Below are positions 53,951-63,317 of a stretch of 64,000 nt of DNA, in pieces. The position numbers and the translations under genes are program-made. The notes under the pieces were generated by a model. It saw only the letters and a program-made list of their open reading frames with translations, was not told the origin of the DNA and searched no databases. The stretch is from Mycobacterium sp. MS1601 (GTDB taxonomy: Bacteria; Actinomycetota; Actinomycetes; Mycobacteriales; Mycobacteriaceae). The stretch covers positions 1,302,001 to 1,366,000 of the forward strand of contig NZ_CP019420.1 in the NCBI RefSeq assembly GCF_001984215.1. The letters are read 5' to 3'. Positions within the stretch are counted from its first letter, which is position 1. Each line of letters starts with the position of its first letter.

Positions 53951-56260
53951 CTACAGCTTGCTGATCGGGGCGTGGTTGTGCATCAGTTTGACACGACCGG
54001 CGCTGCCGAAGTCGATCAGCGACATTGCCGACTCACCGACACCCGACACTTCTTCCACGCGGCCGAGGCCGTACTTGTCATGGGTGACGCGGTCCCCCGG
54101 GGTCAACGTGATGATCTCCCGGTTACGGGTCGCGGCCCGGCCCGGCGCCGGCCGCGGCGTGCCGTACCGTCCGGCATTGCCCACCGGCGCGCTGCGCGAC
54201 GACGGGGTGACCTCCGTGCGACGCCAGTCGATCAGCTCTTGCGGAATCTCACGCAGGAAGCGCGATTCCGGGTTCAACATGGGCTGACCCCAGGACGAAC
54301 GGACCTTGGCTCGGCTGAGGTACAGGCGTTGCCGGGCACGGGTGATACCCACGTAAGCCAGTCGGCGTTCCTCGGACAGTTCCTGCGGATCACCCAGGGC
54401 GCGCATGTGCGGGAACATGCCGTCCTCCCAGCCGGTCACGAACACCACCGGGAACTCCAGCCCCTTGGCGGTGTGCAGGGTCATCATGGTGACCACACCG
54501 GCGCCGTGCTCGGGGATCTGATCGGTGTCGGCCACCAGCGACACCCGCTCCAGGAATTCGGCCAGCAGACCGGTGTCCGGGACGTCTTCGTCGAGGGGTT
54601 CGTCCTCGTCGCGCAGGGCCAGAGCATTGGCCCGGTCTGTGCTGAATTCGTGTGCGACGCTGACCAATTCGTTGAGGTTGTCCAGCCGCGCCTGGTCCTG
54701 CGGATCGGTGGAGGCTTCCAGTTCACGCCGGTAGCCGGTGCGGTCCAGCACGTCCTCCACCAGGTCGCCCAGCTCTTCGTCGAGCTTGGCCCGCATCTGG
54801 TCGAGCATCTGTATGAACCCGGCAATGGCTTTCTCCGAGCGGCTGTTGAGCATCGGGACCTTGCCCTGTGCCGCGGCCAGCAGCGCGTCGTTGAAGCTGC
54901 CGCCGGTGTTCTCGGCGTACACCGCGACACAAGCCTCGGCCCGGTCGCCGATGCCGCGGCGTGGGGTGTTCAAGATGCGCCGCATGCTCACCGTGTCGCC
55001 GGGGTTGTCGAGCACCCGCAGGTAGGCCACGATGTCGCGGATCTCCTTGCGCTCGTAGAAGCGCACTCCCCCGACGACCTTGTAGGGAATGCCGGCGCGG
55101 ATGAAGACCTCTTCGAGCGCACGTGAGGAGTTGTTGGTGCGGTAGAACACCGCCACGTCGTTGTAGGAGATGTCGCCCTTGTCGGCCAGGCTGTCGATCT
55201 CCTGTGCGACGAACCGGGCCTCGTCGTGCTCGTTGTCGGCGACGTAGCCGACGATCAGCTCACCCTCCCCCGAGTCGGTCCACAGCCGCTTCTCACGGCG
55301 CCCGGCGTTGCGGGCAATCACGGAGTTGGCGGCATTCAGGATGGTCTGGGTGGAGCGGTAGTTCTGCTCCAGCAGGATCGTGGTGGCGTTCGGGTAGTCG
55401 CGCTCGAAGTCCTCGATGTTGCGGATGGTGGCGCCACGGAACGCGTAGATGGACTGATCCGCGTCACCCACCACACACAACTCGCCGGGGGCCACGCCGT
55501 CGTCGGGCGGCAGATCGTGGCCCACCAGTTCACGCACCAGCATGTACTGGGCGTGGTTGGTGTCCTGGTACTCGTCGACCAGGATGTGCCGGAACCGGCG
55601 GCGGTAGTACTGGGCTATCTGCGGGAAGGCCTGCAGCACCGCCACGGTCTCACCGATCAGGTCGTCGAAGTCCAGGGCGTTGGCCGCCCGCAGCCGTCGC
55701 TGGTACTCGCCGTACACCGAGGCCACGGTGCGGGCCAGGTCATCGGAGGCGTCGGTGAGGTCCGAGACTGCTCGATCGGGTTCGATCAGCTCGTTTTTCA
55801 GGTTGGAGATGGCGGTGGCCAGCAGTCGCGGGGTGTACCGCTTGGTGTCCAGCCCCATGTCCTTGCCGATCATCAGCAGCAGGCGGCGGGAGTCGTCGGA
55901 GTCGTAGATGGAGAAGTTGGAGTTCAGGCCCGGCAGCAGCGAGGCCTGGTTGCGCAGGATCCGCACACACGACGAGTGGAAGGTGGAAATCCACATGTTC
56001 CTGGCCCGGGGACCGACGATGTCGACCACCCGCTCCCGCATCTCGGCGGCGGCCTTGTTGGTGAACGTGATGGCCAGCACCTGACCGACGCCGACGTCGC
56101 GTGCGGCCAGCAGGTAGGCGATCCGGCGGGTCAGCACGGCCGTCTTGCCCGAACCTGCGCCGGCGACGATCAGCAGCGGTGTGCCCTCGTGCAGCACGGC
56201 CTGGCGCTGCTGGGGATTGAGGCCGTCCAACAGCTGATCGGTTTCGGTAGTGACACTCAT
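53951..56260 (-). CDS. uvrD1: UvrD/PcrA-type DNA helicase
   Basis: A 769-residue superfamily 1A helicase (Rv0949, UvrD1, also called PcrA). It shows LNPQQRQAVLHEGTPLLIVAGAGSGKTAVLTRRIAYLL (Q motif and Walker A), ITFTNKAAAEMRERV (Ia), ILVDEYQDTNHAQ (II), VVGDADQSIYAFRGA (III), LEQNYRSTQTILNAAN (IV), MTLHTAKGLEFPVVFVTGWEDGMFPH (V) and EERRLAYVGITRARQRLYL (VI). The C-terminal Tudor-like domain (VTHDKYGLGRVEEVSG) contacts Mfd or RNA polymerase. The start is ATG 56260 (MSVTTETDQL), the family start, rather than the longer frame. It acts in nucleotide excision repair. Confidence 0.96.
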   Translation of the reverse strand: MSVTTETDQLLDGLNPQQRQAVLHEGTPLLIVAGAGSGKTAVLTRRIAYLLAARDVGVGQVLAITFTNKAAAEMRERVVDIVGPRARNMWISTFHSSCVRILRNQASLLPGLNSNFSIYDSDDSRRLLLMIGKDMGLDTKRYTPRLLATAISNLKNELIEPDRAVSDLTDASDDLARTVASVYGEYQRRLRAANALDFDDLIGETVAVLQAFPQIAQYYRRRFRHILVDEYQDTNHAQYMLVRELVGHDLPPDDGVAPGELCVVGDADQSIYAFRGATIRNIEDFERDYPNATTILLEQNYRSTQTILNAANSVIARNAGRREKRLWTDSGEGELIVGYVADNEHDEARFVAQEIDSLADKGDISYNDVAVFYRTNNSSRALEEVFIRAGIPYKVVGGVRFYERKEIRDIVAYLRVLDNPGDTVSMRRILNTPRRGIGDRAEACVAVYAENTGGSFNDALLAAAQGKVPMLNSRSEKAIAGFIQMLDQMRAKLDEELGDLVEDVLDRTGYRRELEASTDPQDQARLDNLNELVSVAHEFSTDRANALALRDEDEPLDEDVPDTGLLAEFLERVSLVADTDQIPEHGAGVVTMMTLHTAKGLEFPVVFVTGWEDGMFPHMRALGDPQELSEERRLAYVGITRARQRLYLSRAKVRSSWGQPMLNPESRFLREIPQELIDWRRTEVTPSSRSAPVGNAGRYGTPRPAPGRAATRNREIITLTPGDRVTHDKYGLGRVEEVSGVGESAMSLIDFGSAGRVKLMHNHAPISKL

Positions 56261-56330
56261 GTTGGGATCGAACTTACCGCTGGACACAGACACTTTGCGC
56301 GGACGCGGCCATTGGTGGCACACTCGGTTG

Positions 56331-56390
56331 GTGCTCAACACGAAGCGTCGATTTCTTTACGGGTACCGGATTCCGGTGCCCGGCGCTTAG
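56331..56390 (+). CDS. possible aromatic leader peptide of the chorismate mutase gene
   Basis: A 19-codon frame reads MLNTKRRFLYGYRIPVPGA, then TAG. It contains Phe, Tyr and Tyr within five codons. It begins with GTG (or an upstream TTG) and ends 69 nt before the chorismate mutase start. Two hairpins follow its aromatic codons. The arrangement fits ribosome-mediated attenuation by Phe/Tyr supply. No strong ribosome site is seen, so translation is unproven. Confidence 0.35.
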   Translation: MLNTKRRFLYGYRIPVPGA

Positions 56391-56433
56391 TGACTTCCCT
56401 GAGCCCCGCGGTCCGAATCCGGATCCGGGGCTC
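56360..56433 (+). promoter_or_regulatory. hairpin pair in the chorismate mutase leader (possible attenuator)
   Basis: Hairpin 1 (CGGGTACCGG-att-CCGGTGCCCG, 56360-56382) overlaps the end of the leader peptide. Hairpin 2 (stem GAGCCCCG/CGGGGCTC, 56401-56433, with an inner TCCG/CGGA helix) is followed by TTCTGTTGTG. An alternative 8-bp pairing of CCGGATTC (56366-56373) with GAATCCGG (56415-56422) would break both. Confidence 0.4.
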
Positions 56434-56459
56434 TTCTGTTGTGTGAGGCCCGAAACCGG

Positions 56460-56789
56460 ATGAGACCCGAACCATCACAAGTGCCGCCCACCAACAGCGA
56501 GAATTCGGAGCAGGACATGAGTATCGAAGCCGAACCGCAGGCCTCCGCCGAGGACATCGACGTCCTGCGCCTCGAGATCGACCGGTTGGACGCCGAGATC
56601 CTGGCCGCCATCGCCCGTCGCACCGAGGTTTCCAAGATCATCGGCAAGGCCCGGATGGCCTCCGGCGGCACCCGTCTGGTGCACAGCCGCGAGATGAAGG
56701 TGATCGAGCGCTACAGCAGCCTCGGACCCGAGGGCAAAGACCTGGCCATGCTGCTACTGCGCATGGGCCGCGGCCGTCTCGGCTACTGA
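56460..56789 (+). CDS. chorismate mutase, AroQ-delta type
   Basis: A 109-residue helical chorismate mutase (Rv0948c homologue) that converts chorismate to prephenate for Phe and Tyr synthesis. Core residues are clear: LRLEIDRLDAEILAAIARRTEVSKIIGKARMASGGTRLVHSREMKVIERY and the C-terminal LLRMGRGRLG. In M. tuberculosis this weak enzyme is boosted by complex formation with DAHP synthase through its C-terminus. ATG 56460 matches the family start MRPEP; ATG 56517 is an internal option. It is divergent from uvrD1. Confidence 0.94.
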   Translation: MRPEPSQVPPTNSENSEQDMSIEAEPQASAEDIDVLRLEIDRLDAEILAAIARRTEVSKIIGKARMASGGTRLVHSREMKVIERYSSLGPEGKDLAMLLLRMGRGRLGY

Positions 56790-56872
56790 AGCCAGCTCCT
56801 CGGCGCCCAGACGTAAACCTCTGCGCCGGTGCGCGGCGTGTCGTCGCGACTGGTTACGTGTCACGGGCCCGT

Positions 56873-57421
56873 TCAGCGCAGCAACTGCGGAATCAACACC
56901 CGAGTGTCAGGTACAAACGGCCAGCCCGGGTCGCCCAGATGCCGGCGTAGTTCGGCGTCGGTCCACCACCAGCCGTCGACGATCTCCGACGGCTGATGCC
57001 GGAGCGGGCCGTCGTAGCGGATGCCATACGCGAACAGGTGAACGCGCATCGGGCGGCCGGCCCACTGTCCGTCCCATGCCGCGGACGCCAGGAACTCCGG
57101 CGCCGTCCCCGAGACACCGAGTTCCTCGGAGAGCTCACGCGTCGCCGTGTCCAGCGGCGTCTCCCCAGGATCGATGACCCCGCCGGCCAGACAGTCGTGC
57201 ATCCCCGCGAAGACAGCCTTGGTATCGGTGCGGCGGTGCACGTAGATTCGCCGGCCGTCGCCCGAGCGCACCAGCACCCCGGCGCTGCCGTGCCACAGCC
57301 CGTCGGCATACACCTGCGACCGTGGGGCCGCGCCGATCACGGTCCCGTCGGCGTCGTAGACGGCGACGGTTTCTTCGGTGCTGCCTCTTCCAGAGCGTCG
57401 ATCAACCACGGCGCCAACCAT
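56873..57421 (-). CDS. Nudix hydrolase
   Basis: A 182-residue Nudix protein. The Nudix box is exact: GVIDPGETPLDTATRELSEELGV (split here as GVIDPGE, x7, RE, LSEELGV). It binds Mg and hydrolyses a nucleoside diphosphate-linked compound. The flanking text VYDADGTVIGAAPRSQVYADGLWHGSAGVLV and VHRRTDTKAVFAGMHDCLAGG resembles the YfcD/isopentenyl-isomerase-like subgroup. From the ATG at 57421 it overlaps the acyltransferase gene by 85 bp. A GTG at 57340, overlapping that stop as GTGA, is an alternative but would remove the conserved first strand. Confidence 0.88.
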   Translation of the reverse strand: MVGAVVDRRSGRGSTEETVAVYDADGTVIGAAPRSQVYADGLWHGSAGVLVRSGDGRRIYVHRRTDTKAVFAGMHDCLAGGVIDPGETPLDTATRELSEELGVSGTAPEFLASAAWDGQWAGRPMRVHLFAYGIRYDGPLRHQPSEIVDGWWWTDAELRRHLGDPGWPFVPDTRVLIPQLLR

Positions 57422-59409
57422 TCCACGGCCTCGGGTGTGGGGTGCAGGCCGTCGCCGCGCAGCCGTATCCCGTCGATCCGGTTCTGGTAGTAGCCGCCGG
57501 GGCCCATCTTTTTGTTCAGGTCCAGCACCGAGACGTTCGGCCGGTCCTTGGCGACCTCACGCACCAGGGCATTCCATTCGTCGGTGCGGGCCGGCCGGTC
57601 CTCCGGGTACAGGCTGCCGTCGGAGCGTTCGGCGCGACGGCTGTAGGGCGCGGTGGTGACCACAACTCTTGCTCCGGTGGCACTCACGACGTCGAGTGCG
57701 CGATTCAATTCGCCGCGGAGGTAGTCGTCGTAGTCGTCCTCGCCGACGTGCGCCCACTCCCCGTCGTGCATGCGGTCGACGATCTCCCACCGGCCGATCA
57801 TCAGCAGCACGGTGTCGGGCCGGGAATGCTCGATGCGCTGGGCCCACCGGCTCGGCCAGGTGTCACACTCGGGCTTCTGCGTCAGCTCCTGGCCCGTCAT
57901 CCGGTAGGGCCCGCCGCGCGCGATACCGCAGCCGATGGTCGTGTAGTCGGCCAGATGCAGTTCAGGTGTGGGCGGGAAGTACCGCATCAGCGTCCAGGCC
58001 ACCGAATCGCCGAACACCGCGACGGTGTGGGTAGCGGGGTCGTTGGTGCCGGGCCCCACCAGCACCGGCACTTCGGGCATCACCATGGCGGCCGAGGAGA
58101 TGTCCAGCGGCTCCTCAACCGCGGGCGTGACGTCCACCTTGACGAACGTCACGGTCGCCACCGCGGCCGTCGCAGCGATGGCGGTTCCCAGCCGCAGCAT
58201 GGGCACCGATGAGGGCCGCCACTTCTGCACCGGCTGTTCGATGGCCCACCAGGACAGCGCTGCCAGGGCCAGCGTCACCACGCATCGCAGGCCGAACAGG
58301 GGCCAACCCGTCCAGCCGGTGCGCTCGCCGTTGAGCAACAGGAACACCGGCCAGTGCCACAGGTACACGCCGTAGGAGATGGCGCCCAGCCACACCAGTG
58401 GCGGCAGCGCCAAAACCCGGGCGAGGGGGCCGCGTTGGTCCAGCGCCACCGGCACCACCACCAGCAGGGCTCCGGCAGCCACCACGATCAGCAGGCCGGA
58501 CCGGAAGTCGTCGACGGAACCGGTGGCGCGGTGCGCGACGAGCGCCAGGACGGCGACGCCCACTACCGACATCAGCCGTGCCGCCCACCGCACCCAGCGG
58601 TTCCGCAGCACCGCCCCGCCTGCCGTCACCGCCGACCAGTCACGCACCAGCAGGGCCGCGGCCGCCGCGCCGATCAGCAGGGCCTGCACCCGGGTGTCGG
58701 TGCCGAAGTAGACCCGGTTCAGGTTCTCCTCGGACACCCACCGGATCGCCAGTGTCGCCGAGGCTGCCGCACCGGCCAGCGCGAGCCCGAAGACCGTCCA
58801 CCGGACCACGTTCAGCCCCGGCGCCGTCTTGCGCACCGACAGCAGCACCAGTGCCACCGCCACGATCAGCAGCGGCCACACCAGATAGAACTGCTCTTCG
58901 ACGCCCAGGGACCACATGTGCTGCAGCGGTGACGGTGGGCTGCCCTCGGAGAAGTAGTCGGTGCCCTGAGCCACGAACGCCCAGTTGGCCGCCCACAGGA
59001 AGGCGGCCACGGCGTCGTCGCGCAGGCCGGTGATGGCGTCGGGCGGGAACAGCGAGCGGACAGCCAGTACCGCGGCCACCACGACCAGCAGGGCCGGTAG
59101 CAGACGCTTGAAACGGCGAATCCAGAAGTCGCGCAAGCTGACCCGGCCCGTCCGGCCCAGCTCGTCGAGCAGCAGCGAGGTAATCAGGAAGCCGCTGAGC
59201 ACGAAGAACACGTCCACACCCAGGAATCCGCCCGGCACTCCGGGCAGCCCGCCGTGTTCGGCGAGCACCAGCAGTACCGCGATGGCCCGGATGCCGTCCA
59301 GGGCTGCGATGTTGCGCCCTTGGCGCCGACTCTTCGGGGTGGGCTCAGCAACCCATCGACGACGCCCGCCGACGCGGACGGGCCCCGCAGTCACGTCCAG
59401 ACCTCCCAT
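57337..59409 (-). CDS. OafA-type acyltransferase with SGNH domain
   Basis: A 690-residue membrane acyltransferase. The acyltransferase-3 domain (about 30-385, ten or so helices) has ALDGIRAIAVLLVLAEHGG with the active His, VDVFFVLSGFLITSLLL, DFWIRRFKRLLPALL (the R..R motif) and MWSLGVEEQFYLVWPL. After a transmembrane link near 395-415 comes an extracytoplasmic SGNH domain with VAVFGDSVAWTLMRYF (nucleophile Ser), IGRWEIVDRM and DGLHPTPEAVEWLAPWL (Asp/His). It O-acylates an envelope glycan or lipid. The substrate cannot be read from sequence. Confidence 0.92.
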   Translation of the reverse strand: MGGLDVTAGPVRVGGRRRWVAEPTPKSRRQGRNIAALDGIRAIAVLLVLAEHGGLPGVPGGFLGVDVFFVLSGFLITSLLLDELGRTGRVSLRDFWIRRFKRLLPALLVVVAAVLAVRSLFPPDAITGLRDDAVAAFLWAANWAFVAQGTDYFSEGSPPSPLQHMWSLGVEEQFYLVWPLLIVAVALVLLSVRKTAPGLNVVRWTVFGLALAGAAASATLAIRWVSEENLNRVYFGTDTRVQALLIGAAAAALLVRDWSAVTAGGAVLRNRWVRWAARLMSVVGVAVLALVAHRATGSVDDFRSGLLIVVAAGALLVVVPVALDQRGPLARVLALPPLVWLGAISYGVYLWHWPVFLLLNGERTGWTGWPLFGLRCVVTLALAALSWWAIEQPVQKWRPSSVPMLRLGTAIAATAAVATVTFVKVDVTPAVEEPLDISSAAMVMPEVPVLVGPGTNDPATHTVAVFGDSVAWTLMRYFPPTPELHLADYTTIGCGIARGGPYRMTGQELTQKPECDTWPSRWAQRIEHSRPDTVLLMIGRWEIVDRMHDGEWAHVGEDDYDDYLRGELNRALDVVSATGARVVVTTAPYSRRAERSDGSLYPEDRPARTDEWNALVREVAKDRPNVSVLDLNKKMGPGGYYQNRIDGIRLRGDGLHPTPEAVEWLAPWLIDALEEAAPKKPSPSTTPTGP

Positions 59410-59472
59410 GTGGTTGCCGGGGAGTCTAGAAGCGTCGCGGGGCCCGATCCGTTAGGCGCTCCGAGCCGTCGA

Positions 59473-60921
59473 TCAGAGAGTCAGCGCGATGTACTTCGTG
59501 TCGAGGTACTCCTCGATGCCCTCGGTACCGCCTTCACGTCCGAAGCCGGATTCCTTGATGCCGCCGAACGGCGCAGCGGCATCGGAGATGACACCGCGGT
59601 TGACGCCCACCATCCCGGACTCGATGTTCTCGGCCACCCGCAGCGCCCGGTCCAATGATGTGGTGTAGACGTAAGCGGCCAACCCGTATTCGGTGTTGTT
59701 GGCGGCGGCCACCCCCTCGTCCTCGGTGTCGAAACCGGTGATCGGGGCGACGGGTCCGAACACCTCCTCTTTGAGGATGCGGGCGTCGGCCGGGACGTCG
59801 GTGAGCACCGTGGCCGGGTAGAAGTGGCCGGGGCCGCCGGGCGCCTGCCCACCCACCGCCACCGAGGCTCCACGGTCGATGGCGTCGGTGACCAGTTCGG
59901 TGACCTTGGACAGCTGCTTGGTGCTGATCAGCGGGCCCAGTTTGGACGACTCGTCGAGGCCGTTGCCCAGGGTGAACTCGCTCATCCGCTTCACCAGTTT
60001 CTCGGTGAACTCCTCGCGGACGGCGTTGGCGACGTGGAAGCGGTTGGCTGCCGTGCAGGCCTCGCCGCCGTTGCGCATCTTGGCCAGGATGGCGCCGTCC
60101 ACCGCGGCGTCCACGTCGGCGTCATCGAACACGATGAAGGGGGCGTTGCCGCCGAGTTCCATCGAGGTGCGCAGCAGCTTGTCGGCGGACTGCTTGACCA
60201 GGGCCTTGCCCACGCCGGTGGAGCCGGTGAAGGTCAGCTTGCGCAGCCGTCCGTCGTCGATGAGCGCGGTGGTGACCCCGCCCGGATCACTGGTCGGCAG
60301 CACCGACAGCACGCCCTTGGGCAGGCCCGCGTCGTCCATCAACTTGGCCAGCAGCAGCATGGTCAGCGGCGTCTCCTGCGCGGGCTTGACGACCATGGTG
60401 CAGCCGGCGGCGAATGCGGGCCCCATCTTGCGGGTTCCCATGGCCAGCGGGAAGTTCCACGGCGTGATCGCATAACAGGGGCCGACGGGCTGTTGGGTCA
60501 CCAGGATGCGGCCGGTGCCGGCCGGGCTGTGCTGGTAGCGGCCGCCGATGCGGACGGCTTCCTCGGCGAACCAGCGGAAGAACTCGGCACCGTAGGTCAC
60601 TTCACCCTTGCTCTCGGCGAACACCTTGCCCATCTCCAGCGTCATCAGGGCGGCGATGTCGTCGGCGTGCGCGGTGATGGTCTCGAACACCGAGCGCAGG
60701 ATCTCACCGCGTTTGCGGGCCGGGGTGGCGGCCCATTCCGGCTGGGCTGCCGCGGCGGCGTCGAGTGCGGCTATGGCGTCGGCGGGGGTGGCGTCACCGA
60801 CGGCGGTCAACACCGCGTCATCGGCGGGGTTGTGCACGTCAAAGGTCGACGATCCCGCGCGTTCCTCACCACCGATCCAAAGGCCGGTGGGGACTGACTT
60901 CAGAAGGGCGGTGATGTCCAT
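59473..60921 (-). CDS. gabD: aldehyde dehydrogenase, succinate-semialdehyde type
   Basis: A 482-residue NAD(P)-dependent aldehyde dehydrogenase. It shows PWNFPLAMGTRKMGPAFAAGCTMVVKPAQETPL (catalytic Asn and cofactor Lys), TFTGSTGVGK, MELGGNAPFIVFDDAD (general base Glu) and NGGEACTAANRF with the nucleophile Cys. Closest by eye to succinate-semialdehyde dehydrogenases (GabD), which feed succinate to the TCA cycle; related aldehydes are possible. It is divergent from pgi with a 49-bp gap. Confidence 0.9.
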   Translation of the reverse strand: MDITALLKSVPTGLWIGGEERAGSSTFDVHNPADDAVLTAVGDATPADAIAALDAAAAAQPEWAATPARKRGEILRSVFETITAHADDIAALMTLEMGKVFAESKGEVTYGAEFFRWFAEEAVRIGGRYQHSPAGTGRILVTQQPVGPCYAITPWNFPLAMGTRKMGPAFAAGCTMVVKPAQETPLTMLLLAKLMDDAGLPKGVLSVLPTSDPGGVTTALIDDGRLRKLTFTGSTGVGKALVKQSADKLLRTSMELGGNAPFIVFDDADVDAAVDGAILAKMRNGGEACTAANRFHVANAVREEFTEKLVKRMSEFTLGNGLDESSKLGPLISTKQLSKVTELVTDAIDRGASVAVGGQAPGGPGHFYPATVLTDVPADARILKEEVFGPVAPITGFDTEDEGVAAANNTEYGLAAYVYTTSLDRALRVAENIESGMVGVNRGVISDAAAPFGGIKESGFGREGGTEGIEEYLDTKYIALTL

Positions 60922-60970
60922 ACACCAATCATCTACCCCTGCATCGCATCGAGCGCATTAGGGTTTGGGA

Positions 60971-62626
60971 ATGACCGACATCGTGGATATCTCAGAGACT
61001 CCTGCCTGGAATGCACTAGCACGGCACTTCGACGAGATCGGTACCAAACACCTCACCCAGATCTTCGCCGACGACCCGACACGCGGTGGCGAACTCACCC
61101 TCACCGTCGGTGATCTCTACATCGACTACAGCAAGCACCGCGTCACCCGCGAGACCCTGAAGCTGCTGGCCGACCTGGCCGAAGCCGCCGGCTTCGAGGC
61201 CCGCCGGGCCGCCATGTTCGCCGGTGAACACATCAACACCTCCGAGGATCGCGCCGTCCTGCACACCGCCCTGCGACTGCCGCGTGACGCGGCACTGACG
61301 GTCGACGGCCAGGACGTGGTGGCCGACGTGCATTCCGTTCTGGACTCCATGGGCGCGTTCACCGACCGGTTGCGCAGCGGCGAGTGGACGGGTGCCACGG
61401 GTGAGCGCATCAAGACCGTGGTGAACATCGGCATCGGCGGTTCGGACCTGGGCCCGGTGATGGTGTACCAGGCGCTGCGGCACTACGCCGACGCCGGTAT
61501 CTCGGCGCGCTTCGTGTCGAACGTCGACCCTGCCGATCTGGTTGCCACGCTGGCCGATCTGGATCCGGCGTCCACGCTGTTCATCGTCGCGTCCAAGACG
61601 TTCTCGACGTTGGAGACCCTGACCAACGCCACTGCGGCACGACGTTGGCTCACCGACGCCCTGGGTGACGCCGCGGTGAGCAAGCACTTCGTGGCGGTGT
61701 CCACGAACAAGAAGCTGGTCGACGAGTTCGGCATCGACACCGCCAACATGTTCGGCTTCTGGGACTGGGTGGGGGGACGCTACAGCGTCGACAGCGCCAT
61801 CGGCCTGAGCGTCATGGCGGTGATCGGCAAGGAGGCGTTCGCCGATTTTCTGTCGGGTTTCCACCTGGTGGACGAGCATTTCCGCACGGCCCCAATCGAA
61901 TCCAATGCACCGGCGCTGCTCGGCCTGATCGGGCTGTGGTACTCCAACTTCTTCGGCGCGCAGTCTCGCGCGGTGCTGCCGTACTCCAACGACCTGGCTC
62001 GTTTCGCCGCCTACCTGCAGCAGCTGACCATGGAATCGAACGGAAAGTCGGTGCGCGCCGACGGTACTGCGGTGACCACCGATACCGGTGAGATCTTCTG
62101 GGGCGAGCCGGGAACCAACGGCCAGCATGCCTTCTACCAGTTGCTGCACCAGGGCACCCGGCTGGTGCCGTCGGATTTCATCGGCTTCTCACAGCCGACG
62201 GACGACCTGCCCACCGCCGACGGCACGGGGAGCATGCATGACCTGTTGATGAGCAACTTCTTTGCCCAGACTCAGGTGCTGGCGTTCGGCAAGACCGCGG
62301 AAGCCATTGCCGCAGAGGGCACCCCGGCTGATGTGGTGCCGCACAAGGTGATGCCGGGCAACCGCCCGTCGACGTCCATCCTCGCCACCAAGCTCACGCC
62401 GTCGGTGGTCGGACAGCTGATCGCACTCTACGAGCACCAGGTGTTCACCGAAGGCGTGATCTGGGGTATCGACTCGTTCGACCAGTGGGGCGTGGAGCTG
62501 GGCAAGACGCAGGCAAAAGCCTTGTTACCCATCATCACTGCCGATTCGCCGCCCGCCGAGCAGTCGGACAGTTCCACCGATGCACTGGTGCGCCGCTACC
62601 GCGTCGAGCGGGGCCGGGCGGGCTGA
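60971..62626 (+). CDS. pgi: glucose-6-phosphate isomerase
   Basis: A 551-residue phosphoglucose isomerase. It shows [36 protein letters not shown], the signature [64 protein letters not shown] (catalytic Glu and His) and [14 protein letters not shown]. It interconverts glucose-6-phosphate and fructose-6-phosphate. ATG 60971 ([10 protein letters not shown]) is chosen; the frame opens two codons earlier at TTG. A 14-bp terminator follows. Confidence 0.98.
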   Translation: MTDIVDISETPAWNALARHFDEIGTKHLTQIFADDPTRGGELTLTVGDLYIDYSKHRVTRETLKLLADLAEAAGFEARRAAMFAGEHINTSEDRAVLHTALRLPRDAALTVDGQDVVADVHSVLDSMGAFTDRLRSGEWTGATGERIKTVVNIGIGGSDLGPVMVYQALRHYADAGISARFVSNVDPADLVATLADLDPASTLFIVASKTFSTLETLTNATAARRWLTDALGDAAVSKHFVAVSTNKKLVDEFGIDTANMFGFWDWVGGRYSVDSAIGLSVMAVIGKEAFADFLSGFHLVDEHFRTAPIESNAPALLGLIGLWYSNFFGAQSRAVLPYSNDLARFAAYLQQLTMESNGKSVRADGTAVTTDTGEIFWGEPGTNGQHAFYQLLHQGTRLVPSDFIGFSQPTDDLPTADGTGSMHDLLMSNFFAQTQVLAFGKTAEAIAAEGTPADVVPHKVMPGNRPSTSILATKLTPSVVGQLIALYEHQVFTEGVIWGIDSFDQWGVELGKTQAKALLPIITADSPPAEQSDSSTDALVRRYRVERGRAG

Positions 62627-62646
62627 GTAACCCCAGGAAAGCGCAA

Positions 62647-62679
62647 TGCGGCGCGTGACCGTCATGGTCACGCGCCGCA
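62647..62679. terminator. bidirectional terminator between pgi and the repeat protein gene
   Basis: A perfect 14-bp stem TGCGGCGCGTGACC / GGTCACGCGCCGCA encloses a 5-nt loop, 20 nt after pgi. The T-tract is weak. Confidence 0.75.
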
Positions 62680-62704
62680 CTGCTGTGTCGGTCAGCCCGT
62701 CGGA

Positions 62705-63121
62705 TCAGGGGGCCGGGATGGTGGCACAGCCGACGTTCGGGATACATCCCGTTGCTCCGCCGGGGCCAGCAGTTCCGCTGGGGCCGAAGGGGATTGAGCC
62801 GCTGGCTCCGTCGGGACCCGCCGTTCCGCCCGGTCCACCGGGGATCACTCCGCTGGCTCCGCCGGGACCGGCTTCACCTGCCGGCCCGAACGGAATGCTG
62901 CCGGCTGCGCCGCCGGGACCGGCCTGCCCGTCGGGGCCGTAGGGGATGTCGACGTTCGCGCCACCGGGGCCTGCGGTGCCGATATCGGCACACGGAGTGC
63001 CGTCGGCGTTCACACACGGCGGGGGTGCCGGCTCGGCCATTGCGGCGGGAGCGAAGGCGAACGCCGCGGCTGCGGCACCTGCGAACAATGCGGGAGTCAT
63101 TTTCGAGAGTTTCACCATCAT
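62705..63121 (-). CDS. secreted Gly/Pro-rich protein with 17-residue repeats
   Basis: A 138-residue protein. The signal peptide is MVKLSKMTPALFAGAAAAAF to AMA (cleavage about 29). A short Cys-containing region (PPPCVNADGTPCAD) follows. Then come four tandem 17-residue repeats with consensus AGPGGAxGxIPxGPxGx and a partial fifth (ATGCIPNVGC). Four cysteines could form disulfides. The repeats are collagen-like in Gly spacing but not strict GXY. Small secreted proteins of this style occur in mycobacteria without known function. The second ATG may be the start. Confidence 0.78.
   Translation of the reverse strand: MMVKLSKMTPALFAGAAAAAFAFAPAAMAEPAPPPCVNADGTPCADIGTAGPGGANVDIPYGPDGQAGPGGAAGSIPFGPAGEAGPGGASGVIPGGPGGTAGPDGASGSIPFGPSGTAGPGGATGCIPNVGCATIPAP
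62771..62974 (-). repeat. four tandem 51-bp repeats in the secreted protein gene
   Basis: The repeats encode residues 50-117 as four 17-residue units with conserved A-G-P-[GD]-G-A and I-P-x-G-P. DNA copies are alike but not identical, so the array is not very recent. Confidence 0.8.
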
Positions 63122-63317
63122 GTGAGTTGGGCTACCACGGTCCTGCGATCCTTAAACCAGCTTGGTATCCGTCCGGCACGGTGACGCCGATCACCTCCTG
63201 TTAACAGCAGGTTAAGCAGCCTTCCAGCGATTGACGCGCGCTTGCCCCTGGTCGAACATAGTCGTGCAACCGCTTGCGCAAAGCATTGCACGAGCGATTT
63301 CCGACGGGAGGAACAAC

